Positions 1 through 8,570 of a stretch of 64,000 nt of DNA are shown piece after piece. The DNA comes from Trebonia sp963734665 (GTDB lineage: Bacteria > Actinomycetota > Actinomycetes > Streptosporangiales > Streptosporangiaceae). The stretch is taken from NCBI GenBank assembly GCA_963734665.1, contig CAVTIR010000003.1, forward strand, positions 1 to 64,000, in the 5' to 3' direction. Position 1 is the stretch's first letter. Each line of letters opens with the position of its first letter. A program made the translations under genes and the position numbers. The notes beneath the pieces are model-generated. The model saw only the letters and a program-made list of their open reading frames with translations, did no database searches and was not told where the DNA came from.

Positions 1-87
1 TCGTTCGGGTTTCCCGCCGGCACAGGCGGTGCCGCGGTAGCGGTCGCCGCGTCAGCCCGCGGGGCGCGGATCGTCAATCTCGCCTAG
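1..87 (+). CDS. C-terminal end of an unidentified protein (partial)
   Basis: An open frame enters from the window edge and ends at a TAG at 85-87, three bases before the stop of the convergent CoA-transferase gene. It encodes 28 residues rich in Ala and Gly ending ARIVNLA. The composition looks like real actinobacterial coding sequence, and the tail-to-tail packing with the next gene supports it. The family cannot be recognised from so little sequence. Confidence 0.4.
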   Translation, partial: SFGFPAGTGGAAVAVAASARGARIVNLA

Positions 88-90
88 CGG

Positions 91-1512
91 CTAGCCCCAG
101 TTCTCCTGCATCACGCCTACCTCGTCGGCCACGTCGACCGTCATCCCGGTCAGGGACAGCACTTCCTCGACGGTGAACCCGGCCGCGATCTCCTCAAGCG
201 TGAACCGCGGCACCGACCGCGACGGCCGGCGCAGCAGCGCCAGGTCGGTGATGATCGCGTCCACGCAGTTCGGCATGGTCAGCGGGAACTCGCACTTCTC
301 TACGAGCTTGGGCCGTCCCTTGGAGTCGGTGTGCTCAAGCGTCACGAACACGTGCTGCGCCCCGGCGGCGAGGTCCATCGCGCCGCCGATCCCGCCGCCG
401 ATCATGCCGGGCGCCGCCCAGTTCGCGAGGTCGCCGTTGCCGCCGACCTGGTACGTCCCCAGGATGACCGCGTACAGCCGGCCGCCCCGCGCGATCTCGA
501 ACGAGGTCACGGAGTCGAAGAACGACGTCCCTGGCCGCGTCGTCACGAACATCCCGCCGGCGTCGTGCAGGTCGGGGTCGAAGTCGTCGCTGTCGGCGAA
601 CCCGCCGTAGTTCAGCAGTCCGTTCTCCGCGTGCAGCACGACAGGCCGCTGGGTGACCCAGTTCGCTACCTGCACGGGCAGTCCCGCGCCGAGGTTCACC
701 ACCGCGCTGTCCGGCAGCAGCGCCGCGGCCCGCCGCCCGATCTCCGCCCTGGTCAGCGCCGGCTTGCCCAGGTACTGCTTCGCCGACTCGGCTGGCCTGT
801 TGGCCCGCTTCGGGAGGTTATGCACGTCCATCGCCACGGTGATCGGCACCACGCGCGTGACGAACACGCCAGGCAGGTCGACTTCCGAGGGGGCGATCGC
901 GCCGGTGGGCACGATCTCCTCCGCCTCCACGATCGTCACCCGCGCTGCCTTGGCGAACGACACGTTGAAGTTCTGCGACCCGCCGCGGAACACTACGTTG
1001 CCGTAGTGGTCCGCCTTGGCCGCCCTGATCAGCGCGAAGTCCGTGGTGATCGCCCGTTCGAGCACGTACGGCTTGCCGTCGAAGTACCGGATGTCCTTGC
1101 CGTCGGCGATCTCGGACCCGTAACCGGTCGGTGTGTAGACGGCAGCGAGCCCGGCACCGCCGGCCCGCATCCGCTCCACCAGCGTCCCCTGCGCCACCAT
1201 CTCCAGAGTCATTTCCCCGGCGCTGATCTGCTTCTCCGCCTCGGACACCACGCCGGGCCGCGCGGAGAAGCAGGTCACCAGGTGCGCGATCTGATGGTTG
1301 TCGGCGAGCAGTTGCCCGGTGGGGAACCCGGGCTGGCCGAGACCGTTGCAGTACACGGTCAGCCCGCGCGATCCCTTCTCGCCAAGCGCAGAAATGAGCG
1401 TCGACGGATACCGGTGGGACAGCCCGAACCCCGCGATGCCGATGCTTGCCCCGTCTCCGATATCAGCGACCGCCTCGATAGCAGTCATTACTTTCCCAGT
1501 CGAGGGAGTCAT
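91..1512 (-). CDS. Fused CoA-transferase (alpha and beta subunits in one chain)
   Basis: Transfers CoA between an acyl-CoA and a free acid, as in 3-oxoacid CoA-transferases. The 473-aa chain has an alpha-like half (GIAGFGLSHRYPSTLI near residue 25) followed after about residue 250 by a beta-like half with GAGLPVQVANWV and HAENGLLNYGG; the Glu of the ENG motif is the catalytic residue that carries the CoA thioester in this family. The ATG at 1512 has an AAGGAA ribosome site about 9 bases upstream. It is the distal gene of a minus-strand run with a hydrolase and a MetE-like protein, so a role in acid catabolism is likely; the substrate cannot be read from sequence. Confidence 0.85.
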   Translation of the reverse strand: MTPSTGKVMTAIEAVADIGDGASIGIAGFGLSHRYPSTLISALGEKGSRGLTVYCNGLGQPGFPTGQLLADNHQIAHLVTCFSARPGVVSEAEKQISAGEMTLEMVAQGTLVERMRAGGAGLAAVYTPTGYGSEIADGKDIRYFDGKPYVLERAITTDFALIRAAKADHYGNVVFRGGSQNFNVSFAKAARVTIVEAEEIVPTGAIAPSEVDLPGVFVTRVVPITVAMDVHNLPKRANRPAESAKQYLGKPALTRAEIGRRAAALLPDSAVVNLGAGLPVQVANWVTQRPVVLHAENGLLNYGGFADSDDFDPDLHDAGGMFVTTRPGTSFFDSVTSFEIARGGRLYAVILGTYQVGGNGDLANWAAPGMIGGGIGGAMDLAAGAQHVFVTLEHTDSKGRPKLVEKCEFPLTMPNCVDAIITDLALLRRPSRSVPRFTLEEIAAGFTVEEVLSLTGMTVDVADEVGVMQENWG

Positions 1513-1530
1513 GCGCGGGGATTCCTTTCA

Positions 1531-1575
1531 GACTTGCGTGTGCAGGCTTACGCGTGCACTGACTTACGTGTGCTT
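1531..1575. repeat. Three tandem 15-bp units between two genes
   Basis: Three adjacent imperfect 15-bp units (1531-1545, 1546-1560, 1561-1575) share the pattern SCTTRCGYGTGCA. The third unit contains the last codons and stop of the hydrolase gene. Probably a local slippage product; no function is evident. Confidence 0.5.
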
Positions 1576-2490
1576 GACAATCCAGTCGGTGATGACGGCG
1601 GCGACCTCGGCGTTGTTCTTTTCCAGCATCATCGCGTGGCCATTGCCGTGAATGCCGAGTTCGCCGAGCCGGAGTTCGTCGACGGACGCCCCGCACGACC
1701 GCAGGTACTCGGCGGTCTTGTGACAGGACGGCGCGAAGCCGGAGCATTCCGCCGACACGACCGCGATGGGGACGCCGCCGAGCTTCGCCTCGTCCGGGCC
1801 GGGACCGAACGCCAGCGGTACCGGCGTCAGCCCGTACCTGAAACTTCCCAGGGCCGGGTGGTCGACGAACGGCGGCCCGGCCGGCTCGACCGCCACGAGG
1901 GCCTTCACCGCTTGCGGCCGCTCGGACAGGGCGAGCCAGCCGAACCCGCCGCCGAACGAGTGCGTCAGCAGCACCGACGGCCCGATCCTGTCGAGCAGCC
2001 CGGCCGCGCCGGTCCGCATGTCCTCGTGCGCCCGCACGGCGTCGGTGACGAACGGCTCCTGCCACGCGAGGAACGCCGCGAGCGAGGGGTCGTCCCGGTC
2101 CCCGCTCCCTGGCCACTGCGTGTGCGGCGGCAGCCCGGGCGCCGATGGTGCGGCGAAGGTGGCCACGAACCCCTCGTAGGCGGCGGCCGGCCCGTACGGC
2201 CCGAAGACGTCCGGATGGAACGGTGACCGCCCGAGCCCCGGCCGGTCCACGGTATACACGGAGAACCCGTCCCGCAGGAAGATGGTCGACCAGCCGGGCC
2301 GCCCGTCCGGGGTGGTGAGCATGTCGAGCGCCTGCCCGCCGCCCCCGTGCACCAGAACAAGATTGTCCCGAACGTCAGCGGGTGTCTGATACTCGACATG
2401 CGTCCCGTAGACACTCGTGCCGGCAGCACCGGTGACTGTCTGCAGCCCGGTGAAGAAGTGCCCCTGATCGGCGATGACGAGCGGTTGCAT
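1564..2490 (-). CDS. Alpha/beta hydrolase
   Basis: A 308-aa hydrolase of the alpha/beta fold. Visible elements are the oxyanion-hole stretch HGGGG near residue 48, the nucleophile elbow HSFGG near residue 178 (Ser in T-H-S-F-G-G) and a late catalytic His in GIHGNGHAMM near residue 286. No signal peptide is evident, so it is probably cytoplasmic. It starts five bases after the stop of the MetE-like gene and is followed by the CoA-transferase, so the three form one minus-strand unit. It may hydrolyse an ester or a C-C bond in the same pathway; substrate unknown. Confidence 0.8.
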   Translation of the reverse strand: MQPLVIADQGHFFTGLQTVTGAAGTSVYGTHVEYQTPADVRDNLVLVHGGGGQALDMLTTPDGRPGWSTIFLRDGFSVYTVDRPGLGRSPFHPDVFGPYGPAAAYEGFVATFAAPSAPGLPPHTQWPGSGDRDDPSLAAFLAWQEPFVTDAVRAHEDMRTGAAGLLDRIGPSVLLTHSFGGGFGWLALSERPQAVKALVAVEPAGPPFVDHPALGSFRYGLTPVPLAFGPGPDEAKLGGVPIAVVSAECSGFAPSCHKTAEYLRSCGASVDELRLGELGIHGNGHAMMLEKNNAEVAAVITDWIVKHT

Positions 2491-2495
2491 GGCGG

Positions 2496-3620
2496 CTAGC
2501 CCCAGATCTCGCTGGCGGTCTCGACCAGCAGGTCAAGCTTGGCCCGCTCCTCGTCGATGGTGAGGGAGTTGCCCTCGACGGTGGACGCGAACCCGCACTG
2601 CCCGGAGATGCACAGCCGGTCGATGTCCACGTACTTGGCGGCTTCCTCGACCCGCCGCTTGAGCGTGTCCTTGGACTCGAGTTCCGGCGTCTTGGTCGTC
2701 ATCACCCCGAGCACCACAACCTGGTCGTCGGGCACGAAGCGGAGCGGCTCGAACGTCCCTGACCGCTCGTCGTCGTATTCGAGGAACAGCCCGTCGGCCT
2801 TGAGCCCGCCGAAGACGCCCTCGGCCACGAAGTCGTAGCCGCCGGAGGAGAACCACGCCGACCGGTAGTTGCCGCGGCACATGTGCACGGTGACCGCCAT
2901 GTCGGCCGGCTTGTCCTTGAGGGCCTCGTTGATGACGTTGACGTTGATCTCGTGCTGATGGTCAGGGTCAAGCCCGGTGGCCTTGGCGTTGGCCCGCCAT
3001 TGCGGGTCGTTCAGGAACGCGAAGATCGTGTCGTCGAACTGCAGGTACCGGCAGCCGAGCGCGTAGAGTCCCGCGACCTCGGCCGCATAGACCGCGGCGA
3101 CATCCGCGCGGAACTGCTCGTAGTCGGTGTAGCCCGACTTGGACATGTCAACGCGGAAGTGCGCCATGGACGGCGACGGGACGGTGATCTTCGGCAGTGC
3201 CGTCGTCACGGTCTCCTTGAGGAACCTGAAGTGGTCCCCGAAGATCGTCTCCTCGAGGTGAAGCGGCCCGGTGACCTCGGTGACGTTCGGCGTCCAGGTG
3301 ATTTGCCCGTCCTTGGTGTAGACGGGCAGCGGCATGCCGAGCGCGCCCCGGTCGATGCCGGGGATCGCGTAGAGGAAGTCCGCGTGCCACTGCTCGCGCC
3401 GGAACTCCCCGTCGGTCGCGGCCTGCAGCCCGGCGTCCTCCTGCAGCTTGACGACGTCCCTGATCGCGGTGTCTTCGGCGGCGGCCAGCTCGGCGGCGCC
3501 GATCTTCCCTGCCGCACCGTGCTTCCCCGAGGCGGCGTCCCGCGCGGTCAGCAGCGCCGCCGGGCGCAGCATGGACCCGACATGGTCAGCGCGGAACGGC
3601 GGTGTAGCGCGTGGTGCCAT
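2496..3620 (-). CDS. MetE-like cobalamin-independent methyltransferase
   Basis: Resembles the catalytic C-terminal half of cobalamin-independent methionine synthase. The N-terminus carries FRADHVGSMLRP, and the expected zinc ligands are visible: HMC (His and Cys), the Glu of LFLEYD, and Cys in SGQCGFAS near the C-terminus. At about 374 aa it is a single-domain form that lacks the N-terminal half of MetE. The ATG at 3620 is preferred to the TTG at 3623 because AGGAG lies six bases upstream of it. Stand-alone MetE-like proteins in catabolic clusters may act on substrates other than homocysteine, for example in thiol or methyl-group transfer. Confidence 0.8.
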   Translation of the reverse strand: MAPRATPPFRADHVGSMLRPAALLTARDAASGKHGAAGKIGAAELAAAEDTAIRDVVKLQEDAGLQAATDGEFRREQWHADFLYAIPGIDRGALGMPLPVYTKDGQITWTPNVTEVTGPLHLEETIFGDHFRFLKETVTTALPKITVPSPSMAHFRVDMSKSGYTDYEQFRADVAAVYAAEVAGLYALGCRYLQFDDTIFAFLNDPQWRANAKATGLDPDHQHEINVNVINEALKDKPADMAVTVHMCRGNYRSAWFSSGGYDFVAEGVFGGLKADGLFLEYDDERSGTFEPLRFVPDDQVVVLGVMTTKTPELESKDTLKRRVEEAAKYVDIDRLCISGQCGFASTVEGNSLTIDEERAKLDLLVETASEIWG

Positions 3621-3706
3621 CAAGTTCTCCTCTTGCTTGCCTCAAGGGCTCGCTTGCCTCGGGTCCGGCCGCCCTGAGCTCGGCTTGTTGCCTCAAGTCA
3701 GGTCAT

Positions 3707-3736
3707 GAGATGTCGGGCCTTCGGCCACGACATCTC
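3707..3736. terminator. Hairpin, possible terminator
   Basis: Nine-base arms (3707-3715 and 3728-3736) extended by a GGCC/GGCC inner stem with a bulged A and a three-base loop. It has no U-run. It lies 5' of the MetE-like gene and about 360 bases beyond the stop of the monooxygenase-like gene. Confidence 0.4.
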
Positions 3737-3781
3737 TCGAAATTTCATGAAATCGCCATAGGGCGCTCAGGCCCCGAAAAA

Positions 3782-3829
3782 GATCTTGGATCGCTAAGTA
3801 CGCCATAGCGTCACCAACGATCCAAGATC
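3782..3829. repeat. Inverted repeat resembling insertion-sequence ends
   Basis: Perfect 12-bp arms, GATCTTGGATCG (3782-3793) and CGATCCAAGATC (3818-3829), separated by 24 bases. The right arm extended to 3832 matches the inner 15 bases of the terminal repeat of the element at 48129-49526 at 14 of 15 positions. Confidence 0.6.
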
Positions 3830-3902
3830 ATTGGGATCTCCTTGTTTCCGGTCGGTTTCCGCTCCCGGATCCGTAATGTCGGGCGCTGGCGCTCTGTGTC
3901 TT

Positions 3903-4003
3903 CCTGCTCGCCTCCGGGCGCTCGGGACCCCTTGTCTTCCCTCGTCGCACTCTGCTTGTCCTGCTCGCCTCCGGGCGCTCGGGACCCCTTGTCTTCCCTC
4001 GTC
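3903..4003. repeat. 44-bp direct repeat, two copies
   Basis: Copies at 3903-3946 and 3960-4003 are identical and begin CCTGCTCGCCTCCGGGCGCT. Related text occurs at 40.9-41.1 kb, so this looks like a dispersed intergenic repeat family. Confidence 0.75.
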
Positions 4004-4098
4004 ACTCCTCCCTCGTTCCTCGGTCGTCGCTCCTCAGTCCAGACAAGGGGCGCGCCCTTCGGCTCACGGGTCGACATTACGGATATTTCATGACTTGG

Positions 4099-5421
4099 CT
4101 AGAACAGGCTGTCCGGCAGGCCGAAGTGCAGCCGCGCGACCTCGGTCGCCACGACGTCGTGCCGCGCGGAAATGTGCCCGAGGTAGATGGCACTGTCGCG
4201 GAAGTGGCGCTGCATCGCGGCGCCGCGCTTGGCCGCCGAGGACGAAGCCGCGCCGAACAGCTCGTTCGTCGCCTCGATCGCCATCCGGGAGGCGACCTGG
4301 ATCATCGAGTACATCTCGGCGTCGTCCTCGCGGGTGAACGGCTCCCCGGTCCGGTGCCAGCGCTCGGCCAGCTCCATGTACTTCTCGCCGCACTGGTTGA
4401 TGATCGCCTCGGCGCAGTCGATGAGCGCCCGCGCCTGCCCGTAGTGCCGCTGGTACTCCTCGACCGTGTACCTCGGCACGATGGGCTTGAAGTATGTGTT
4501 CTTGGTCTTCAGGATCGTCTCGTACTCGTGCAGCGCGCCCTTGGCCGCGCCGATCACCGGGATGACCAGGCCAGCGTGGTACATCGCGTAGATCCTGCCG
4601 CAGAACAGCGGGTCGTCGTGCAGGTACATGCCAGGCGCGGCCCGGTCGGTGTTGTGCGTCCAGTCTCCCGAGCAGGTGCAGTACTCGGGCACGAAGACGT
4701 TGTCCACCCGGACGCTGTTGGAGCCGGAGGAGTTCATCCCGATGATGTTGCCGTTGCCCCAGTCGTCAAGGACGGTCACGTTCTCGATCGGGGTGCAGAT
4801 CGTGAGCACCCCCTCGGACTCGCGGCCGGGGATGAGCGTGTTGCACATGAAGTGCGTGGCGTGCCCGACGCCCGAGCAGTAGTCCCACTGGCCCTTGACG
4901 ATGTACCCGCCGTCGACCGGGGTGGAGGTGCCCATGGGGGCGGCGCGGTGCGGGCACTTGAAGTTCCCCGTCGGGCCGAACAGCTCGATCTGCCCTTGCT
5001 CGGGGAACCAGGAGGCGATCCCTGGCGCGTGGTGCGCGCCGAGGCAGAGCCCCCAGGCGGTGCCGGCGTCGCCCTCGGCGACGGCCATGATCACCTTCCA
5101 GAAGGTGTCCATGCCGAACGCGTAGCCCCCGAACCGCTTGGGCTGCAATATCCGGTAAAACCCGGCGTCGACGAACTTCTTGTCGAGTTCGGGCACGTGC
5201 TTGCCGATTTTTTCCGCCTCGTCAGCCTGCGCGCGGATCTCCGGGATCAGCGCCTTGGCGCGGGCGACTATGGTCTCCGCTGTCAGGTCCGGCTCAGGTG
5301 CCGGGATCTCAGCGGGCCGGGAAACTGTCTGCTCTGACACACTACCGAGACTGATGCCTGAGCCGCCCTGAGGCAATAACCCGTCCCCAGTCGATACGTC
5401 CGGTTGTCCCAGCAAACACAT
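4099..5421 (-). CDS. HsaA-like flavin-dependent monooxygenase / acyl-CoA dehydrogenase-fold protein
   Basis: 440 aa with the acyl-CoA dehydrogenase fold. Visible landmarks are the N-terminal helical domain (LQPKRFGGYAFGMDTFWKVI), the GDAGTAWG stretch, the central beta domain (GGYIVKGQWDYCSGVGHATH) and a C-terminal helical bundle. The pattern is closer to group D flavin hydroxylases such as HsaA or HpaB-like oxygenases than to classical acyl-CoA dehydrogenases, but the two are hard to separate by eye. Such enzymes use reduced flavin from a partner reductase. AAGGGGGG upstream of the ATG at 5421 supports that start. It probably belongs to the same catabolic programme as its neighbours. Confidence 0.75.
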   Translation of the reverse strand: MCLLGQPDVSTGDGLLPQGGSGISLGSVSEQTVSRPAEIPAPEPDLTAETIVARAKALIPEIRAQADEAEKIGKHVPELDKKFVDAGFYRILQPKRFGGYAFGMDTFWKVIMAVAEGDAGTAWGLCLGAHHAPGIASWFPEQGQIELFGPTGNFKCPHRAAPMGTSTPVDGGYIVKGQWDYCSGVGHATHFMCNTLIPGRESEGVLTICTPIENVTVLDDWGNGNIIGMNSSGSNSVRVDNVFVPEYCTCSGDWTHNTDRAAPGMYLHDDPLFCGRIYAMYHAGLVIPVIGAAKGALHEYETILKTKNTYFKPIVPRYTVEEYQRHYGQARALIDCAEAIINQCGEKYMELAERWHRTGEPFTREDDAEMYSMIQVASRMAIEATNELFGAASSSAAKRGAAMQRHFRDSAIYLGHISARHDVVATEVARLHFGLPDSLF

Positions 5422-5511
5422 GCGTCAGCCCCCCCTTGTGCCCCCATCACGGTTTCTTCACGCTGATATGCCACAGAATTCGGGAAATTTCACGCCAGTG
5501 CCGGGCGTGCG

Positions 5512-6576
5512 TTAGGGCTTGCCGGAGCGGAGGCGGGCGGCCAGGCCGTGCTGGAGGCGCCTCGGCCAGAAGGGGCCCTCGTAGATGAAGGCGGTGTAAG
5601 CCTGCAGAAGGGTCGCGCCGGCGGCCAGGCGGGCCTCGGCGTCGGCCGGGGTGGAGATGCCGCCGGCCGCTATGAGCGTGACGCGCTTGCCGCACCGGTC
5701 GTGGAGACGGGTCAGCACCTCAAGGGCCCGCTGCTTCAAAGGGCCGCCCGACAAGCCGCCCGGGCCTGCGTCGGCCACCGCGGCGCTGTCGTGCAGGCCC
5801 TCGCGGGAGATCGTCGTGTTCGTGGCGATGATGCCGTCAAGGCCCAGGTCAAGTGCCAGGTCGGCGACCGCGTCGACGTCGGGGTCGGCCAGGTCCGGCG
5901 CGATCTTCACCAGAAGGGGCACGCGGCGCCGGGGGGAGGCGCCGTCCAGGGCCGCGCGGACGCCGACCAGAATCGGGCGGAGCTTGTCGACCGCCTGCAG
6001 GTTCCGCAGGCCAGGTGTGTTGGGGGAGCTGACGTTGACGACCACGTAGTCGGCGACGTCGGCGACCAAGCGGGCGCTGGTGACGTAGTCGGCAACGGCT
6101 TCTTCTTCGGGGACGACCTTCGTCTTGCCGATGTTGACGCCGATGATCGGCCTGAAGCCCGGCCGGGCGCGCAGTGCCCGCAGCCTGGCGGACAGTGCCG
6201 CCGCCCCGTGGTTGTTAAACCCCATCCGGTTGATCAGCGCCCGCTCGTCGGTGAACCGGAACATCCGCGGCTTCGCGTTCCCCGGCTGCGGTTGCGCGGT
6301 CACGGTCCCGACCTCGATGAACGAGAATCCGAGCGCGGAGAGCCCGATCACCCCTTCGCCGTCCTTGTCGAACCCGGCGGCCAGCCCAAGCGGGCCAGGA
6401 AAATCGAGCCCGAGCGCCCGCACCCGCAGCGAGGGATCACGCGGCCTGAGCAGGAGCCGCAGCGCCACGGCCAGTCCCGGCACGTCAGCCGCCGCCCTGA
6501 TGAGCCAGAACGCGGCCCGGTGCGCCCCCTCCGGCGGCAGCCGCCGCAGCAAGACGTGGTAAATCACCCGGTACAA
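5512..6576 (-). CDS. pyrD: Dihydroorotate dehydrogenase (quinone), class 2
   Basis: Oxidises dihydroorotate to orotate in pyrimidine synthesis, passing electrons to quinone at the membrane. The 354-aa protein has the class 2 N-terminal helices (YRVIYHVLLRRLPPEGAHR), GLAAGFDKDGE, the NRMGFNNHG stretch, and NVSSPNTPGLR with the catalytic Ser region; IAAGGI and the FMN phosphate site lie near the C-terminus. The start is a TTG at 6576 with GGGAG just upstream. It is a housekeeping gene within the catabolic block. Confidence 0.95.
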   Translation of the reverse strand: MYRVIYHVLLRRLPPEGAHRAAFWLIRAAADVPGLAVALRLLLRPRDPSLRVRALGLDFPGPLGLAAGFDKDGEGVIGLSALGFSFIEVGTVTAQPQPGNAKPRMFRFTDERALINRMGFNNHGAAALSARLRALRARPGFRPIIGVNIGKTKVVPEEEAVADYVTSARLVADVADYVVVNVSSPNTPGLRNLQAVDKLRPILVGVRAALDGASPRRRVPLLVKIAPDLADPDVDAVADLALDLGLDGIIATNTTISREGLHDSAAVADAGPGGLSGGPLKQRALEVLTRLHDRCGKRVTLIAAGGISTPADAEARLAAGATLLQAYTAFIYEGPFWPRRLQHGLAARLRSGKP

Positions 6577-6649
6577 GTCGCTCCCAGCATCAGTCCCCTC
6601 CTGGCCAGGGACACTCTATGCCCCCCAGTAGACACCAGTGCTGCCGACG

Positions 6650-6859
6650 TTACTTGGCGGTCGCCAGGGCGTACAACCTGCCGTCATCGCTGGCGGCGTA
6701 GGCGATGCCCCCCGCCACCGCCGGGCTCGCCACAACGATGTCCCCTGTGGGGTAGGACCAGACGAGGTGACCGGTCACCGTGTCGAGGGCATACCCCTTG
6801 TCATCCTCACAGCCGTTACGCGATCGCCAATAGCCACTCGTAGCGGCAAAACCCACCAA
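6650..6859 (-). pseudogene. Fragment of a PQQ-type beta-propeller protein
   Basis: 69 codons. The last 45 residues (LDTVTGHLVWSYPTGD, then SPAVAGGIAYAASDDGRLYAL) match one and a half blades of PQQ/WD-like propellers, in which a W-x-Y/F-x-T-G repeat is diagnostic. Such proteins normally have 350 or more residues and a signal peptide, so this is the C-terminal remnant of a larger gene. The first 20 residues look unrelated to the fold. Confidence 0.6.
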
Positions 6860-6868
6860 AACAACTGA

Positions 6869-6886
6869 GGCCGCCCGGAGGCGGCC
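6869..6886 (-). terminator. GC-rich hairpin terminator
   Basis: GGCCGCC (6869-6875) and GGCGGCC (6880-6886) form a perfect 7-bp stem with a CGGA loop, 19 bases after the stop of the SDR gene on the minus strand. No U-tract, as is usual in high-GC actinomycetes. Confidence 0.6.
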
Positions 6887-6904
6887 CCAGCCTCGCAGCC
6901 GTCC

Positions 6905-7672
6905 TCAGGCGTTCAGTGCGCCGTCGATCAGGTGGATGGCACCCGAGACGTACTCCGACTCATCCGACAGGAGCCACAAGACGACGTTGGCGACTTCGGC
7001 GGCGGTGCCGTAGCGCTTGCCGTAGGGGACCGAGTTGGACACGTTCTGGAACACGCCTTCGGGGTCGTCCGGGTTGATCTGGGCGGTCAGGTCACGGGCC
7101 ATCCGGGTGTCGATGTGGCCGGGGGCGACGCAGTTGACCCGGATGCCGTGCGGGGCGCCCTCCAGGGCGGCGGACTTGGTGAGGCCAAGAACCGCGTGCT
7201 TGGAGGCGATGTACGGGGAGAACGTCGCCGCGCCCTTGATCGCCGCCATCGAGGCGGTGTTGACGATGACGCCAGAGCCCTGCGGCTTCATCACCTTGAG
7301 CACAGCGCGCAGTCCCATGAAGACGCCGCGGGCGTTGACCGCCCACACGCGGTCGAAGTCCGCGACCGACAACTCGGTCATCGGGGCCATCCGGCCCTCG
7401 ATGCCGGCGTTGTTGACGAACAGGTCGATCCGCCCGTGGGCGTCAACCGCCGCGGCGACGTACCCGTCGACCTCGGCTTCCTGCGACACGTCGGCGACGA
7501 CCGCGAGGCCGCCGAGCTTCTCCGCCGCCTCGTTCAGCCTCTCGGCGTCCCGGTCGACGAGCACAAGCTTCGCGCCCTCGTCGGCGAGCCGGGTCGCGAC
7601 CGCGAGGCCGAACCCGTTCGCCGCGCCGGTGACGACCGCGACCTGACCCTCAAGACCGTACTTAACACTCAT
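6905..7672 (-). CDS. Short-chain dehydrogenase/reductase
   Basis: 255-aa classical SDR using NAD(P). It has the cofactor motif TGAANGFG (residues 16-23), NNAG, the catalytic Ser in NTASMAA and the YIASK catalytic Tyr-Lys. The Asp at the end of the second beta strand (VLVDRDAE) suggests a preference for NAD. It overlaps the upstream SDR by 4 bases (ATGA), so the two are translationally coupled. Likely oxidises or reduces a secondary alcohol in the pathway encoded by this operon. Confidence 0.85.
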   Translation of the reverse strand: MSVKYGLEGQVAVVTGAANGFGLAVATRLADEGAKLVLVDRDAERLNEAAEKLGGLAVVADVSQEAEVDGYVAAAVDAHGRIDLFVNNAGIEGRMAPMTELSVADFDRVWAVNARGVFMGLRAVLKVMKPQGSGVIVNTASMAAIKGAATFSPYIASKHAVLGLTKSAALEGAPHGIRVNCVAPGHIDTRMARDLTAQINPDDPEGVFQNVSNSVPYGKRYGTAAEVANVVLWLLSDESEYVSGAIHLIDGALNA

Positions 7673-8532
7673 CGCACGCCCTCCGCGTCTAGCATTCCAG
7701 TGCTTGCCGGGCCGACCGCGCCGGCCAGGATCGCCTCATGCCTGGCGATGACCCGGGTGTCCCACTCATGGTCGGTGAGCAGGTACAGCTCGTTCTCCCG
7801 CACCGCTGTCACCAGCAGGTCCGCCACCTCGGACGGCGGCATGCCCTTGGACAGCGCGGCGTGCATGTGATCGCGCAGCGAGGCGCCGGAGGCCGACATG
7901 CCGCCCTCGTTGGCCAGCGTCGACGGCCGGTTCCGCGACCCGTGGAACAGGTTCGTCGCGATGATCCCCGGGCAGAGCCCGGTCGCGCCGACATTCGCCC
8001 CGGCCGCCTTCAGGTCCGCCGCCAGGACCTCGGTCATGGCGAGGATCGCGTGCTTGCAGATCCCGTACATGTTGCCTGCGGCGATCACCGACGTCATCGA
8101 GCAGGTGTTGATCACGTGCCCGGGCTCGCCGTGCGCAAGGATCCGGGGCACGAACGTCCTGATGCCGTAGATCACCGACATGAGGTTGACAGACAGCGTC
8201 CAGTCCCAGTCCTTGGCGGTCGCCTCCCAGATCGGCCCGTCGAGGTAGCCCTCGACCCCGGCGTTGTTGTTGACCAGGTGGATCTTTCCGAACCGCTCCT
8301 CGGCCGCGTCGGCTAGGGCCTCGATGTCGGTGAGCTTGGACACGTCGGTGCGCAGCCCGAGCACCGGCACGCCCGCGGCCTCCAATTCAGCGACCGTCGC
8401 CGCGAGGGCGTCCTCCTGGATGTCGCCGATGACGACGTTCATCCCCTCGGCGCCCCAGCGCAGCGCGAACGCCTTGCCCATGCCGCTGCCGGCCCCGGTG
8501 ATGATTGCGGTTTTACCCGCGAACTCTTCCAC
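7669..8532 (-). CDS. Short-chain dehydrogenase/reductase
   Basis: 287-aa SDR with TGAGSGMG near residue 13, the NNNAGVEG motif, the catalytic Ser in INTCSMTSV and YGICK as the Tyr-x-x-x-Lys pair. IGDIQED after the second strand suggests NAD. The C-terminal 60 residues extend beyond the core SDR fold. It lies between the alcohol dehydrogenase gene and the second SDR in one minus-strand operon. Confidence 0.85.
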   Translation of the reverse strand: MEEFAGKTAIITGAGSGMGKAFALRWGAEGMNVVIGDIQEDALAATVAELEAAGVPVLGLRTDVSKLTDIEALADAAEERFGKIHLVNNNAGVEGYLDGPIWEATAKDWDWTLSVNLMSVIYGIRTFVPRILAHGEPGHVINTCSMTSVIAAGNMYGICKHAILAMTEVLAADLKAAGANVGATGLCPGIIATNLFHGSRNRPSTLANEGGMSASGASLRDHMHAALSKGMPPSEVADLLVTAVRENELYLLTDHEWDTRVIARHEAILAGAVGPASTGMLDAEGVR

Positions 8533-8570
8533 GAAGAGGCTCCTTTACCTGCTAGACAATGGCCTGGAAA

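Larger units (their letters stand above)
3621..4098. other. Repeat-rich intergenic region
   Basis: No gene is supported here. It contains a hairpin at 3707-3736 (GAGATGTCG against CGACATCTC around GGCC-TTC-GGCC), an inverted repeat at 3782-3829, a 44-bp direct repeat (3903-3946 and 3960-4003) and a segment at 4027-4070 that recurs near 41.08 kb. An 88-codon open frame on the minus strand consists mostly of the repeats and was not accepted as a gene. Confidence 0.6.

Noticed and set aside
3811..4077. 88-codon minus-strand frame
   Set aside because: Built from intergenic repeats, no ribosome site, and no recognisable fold.
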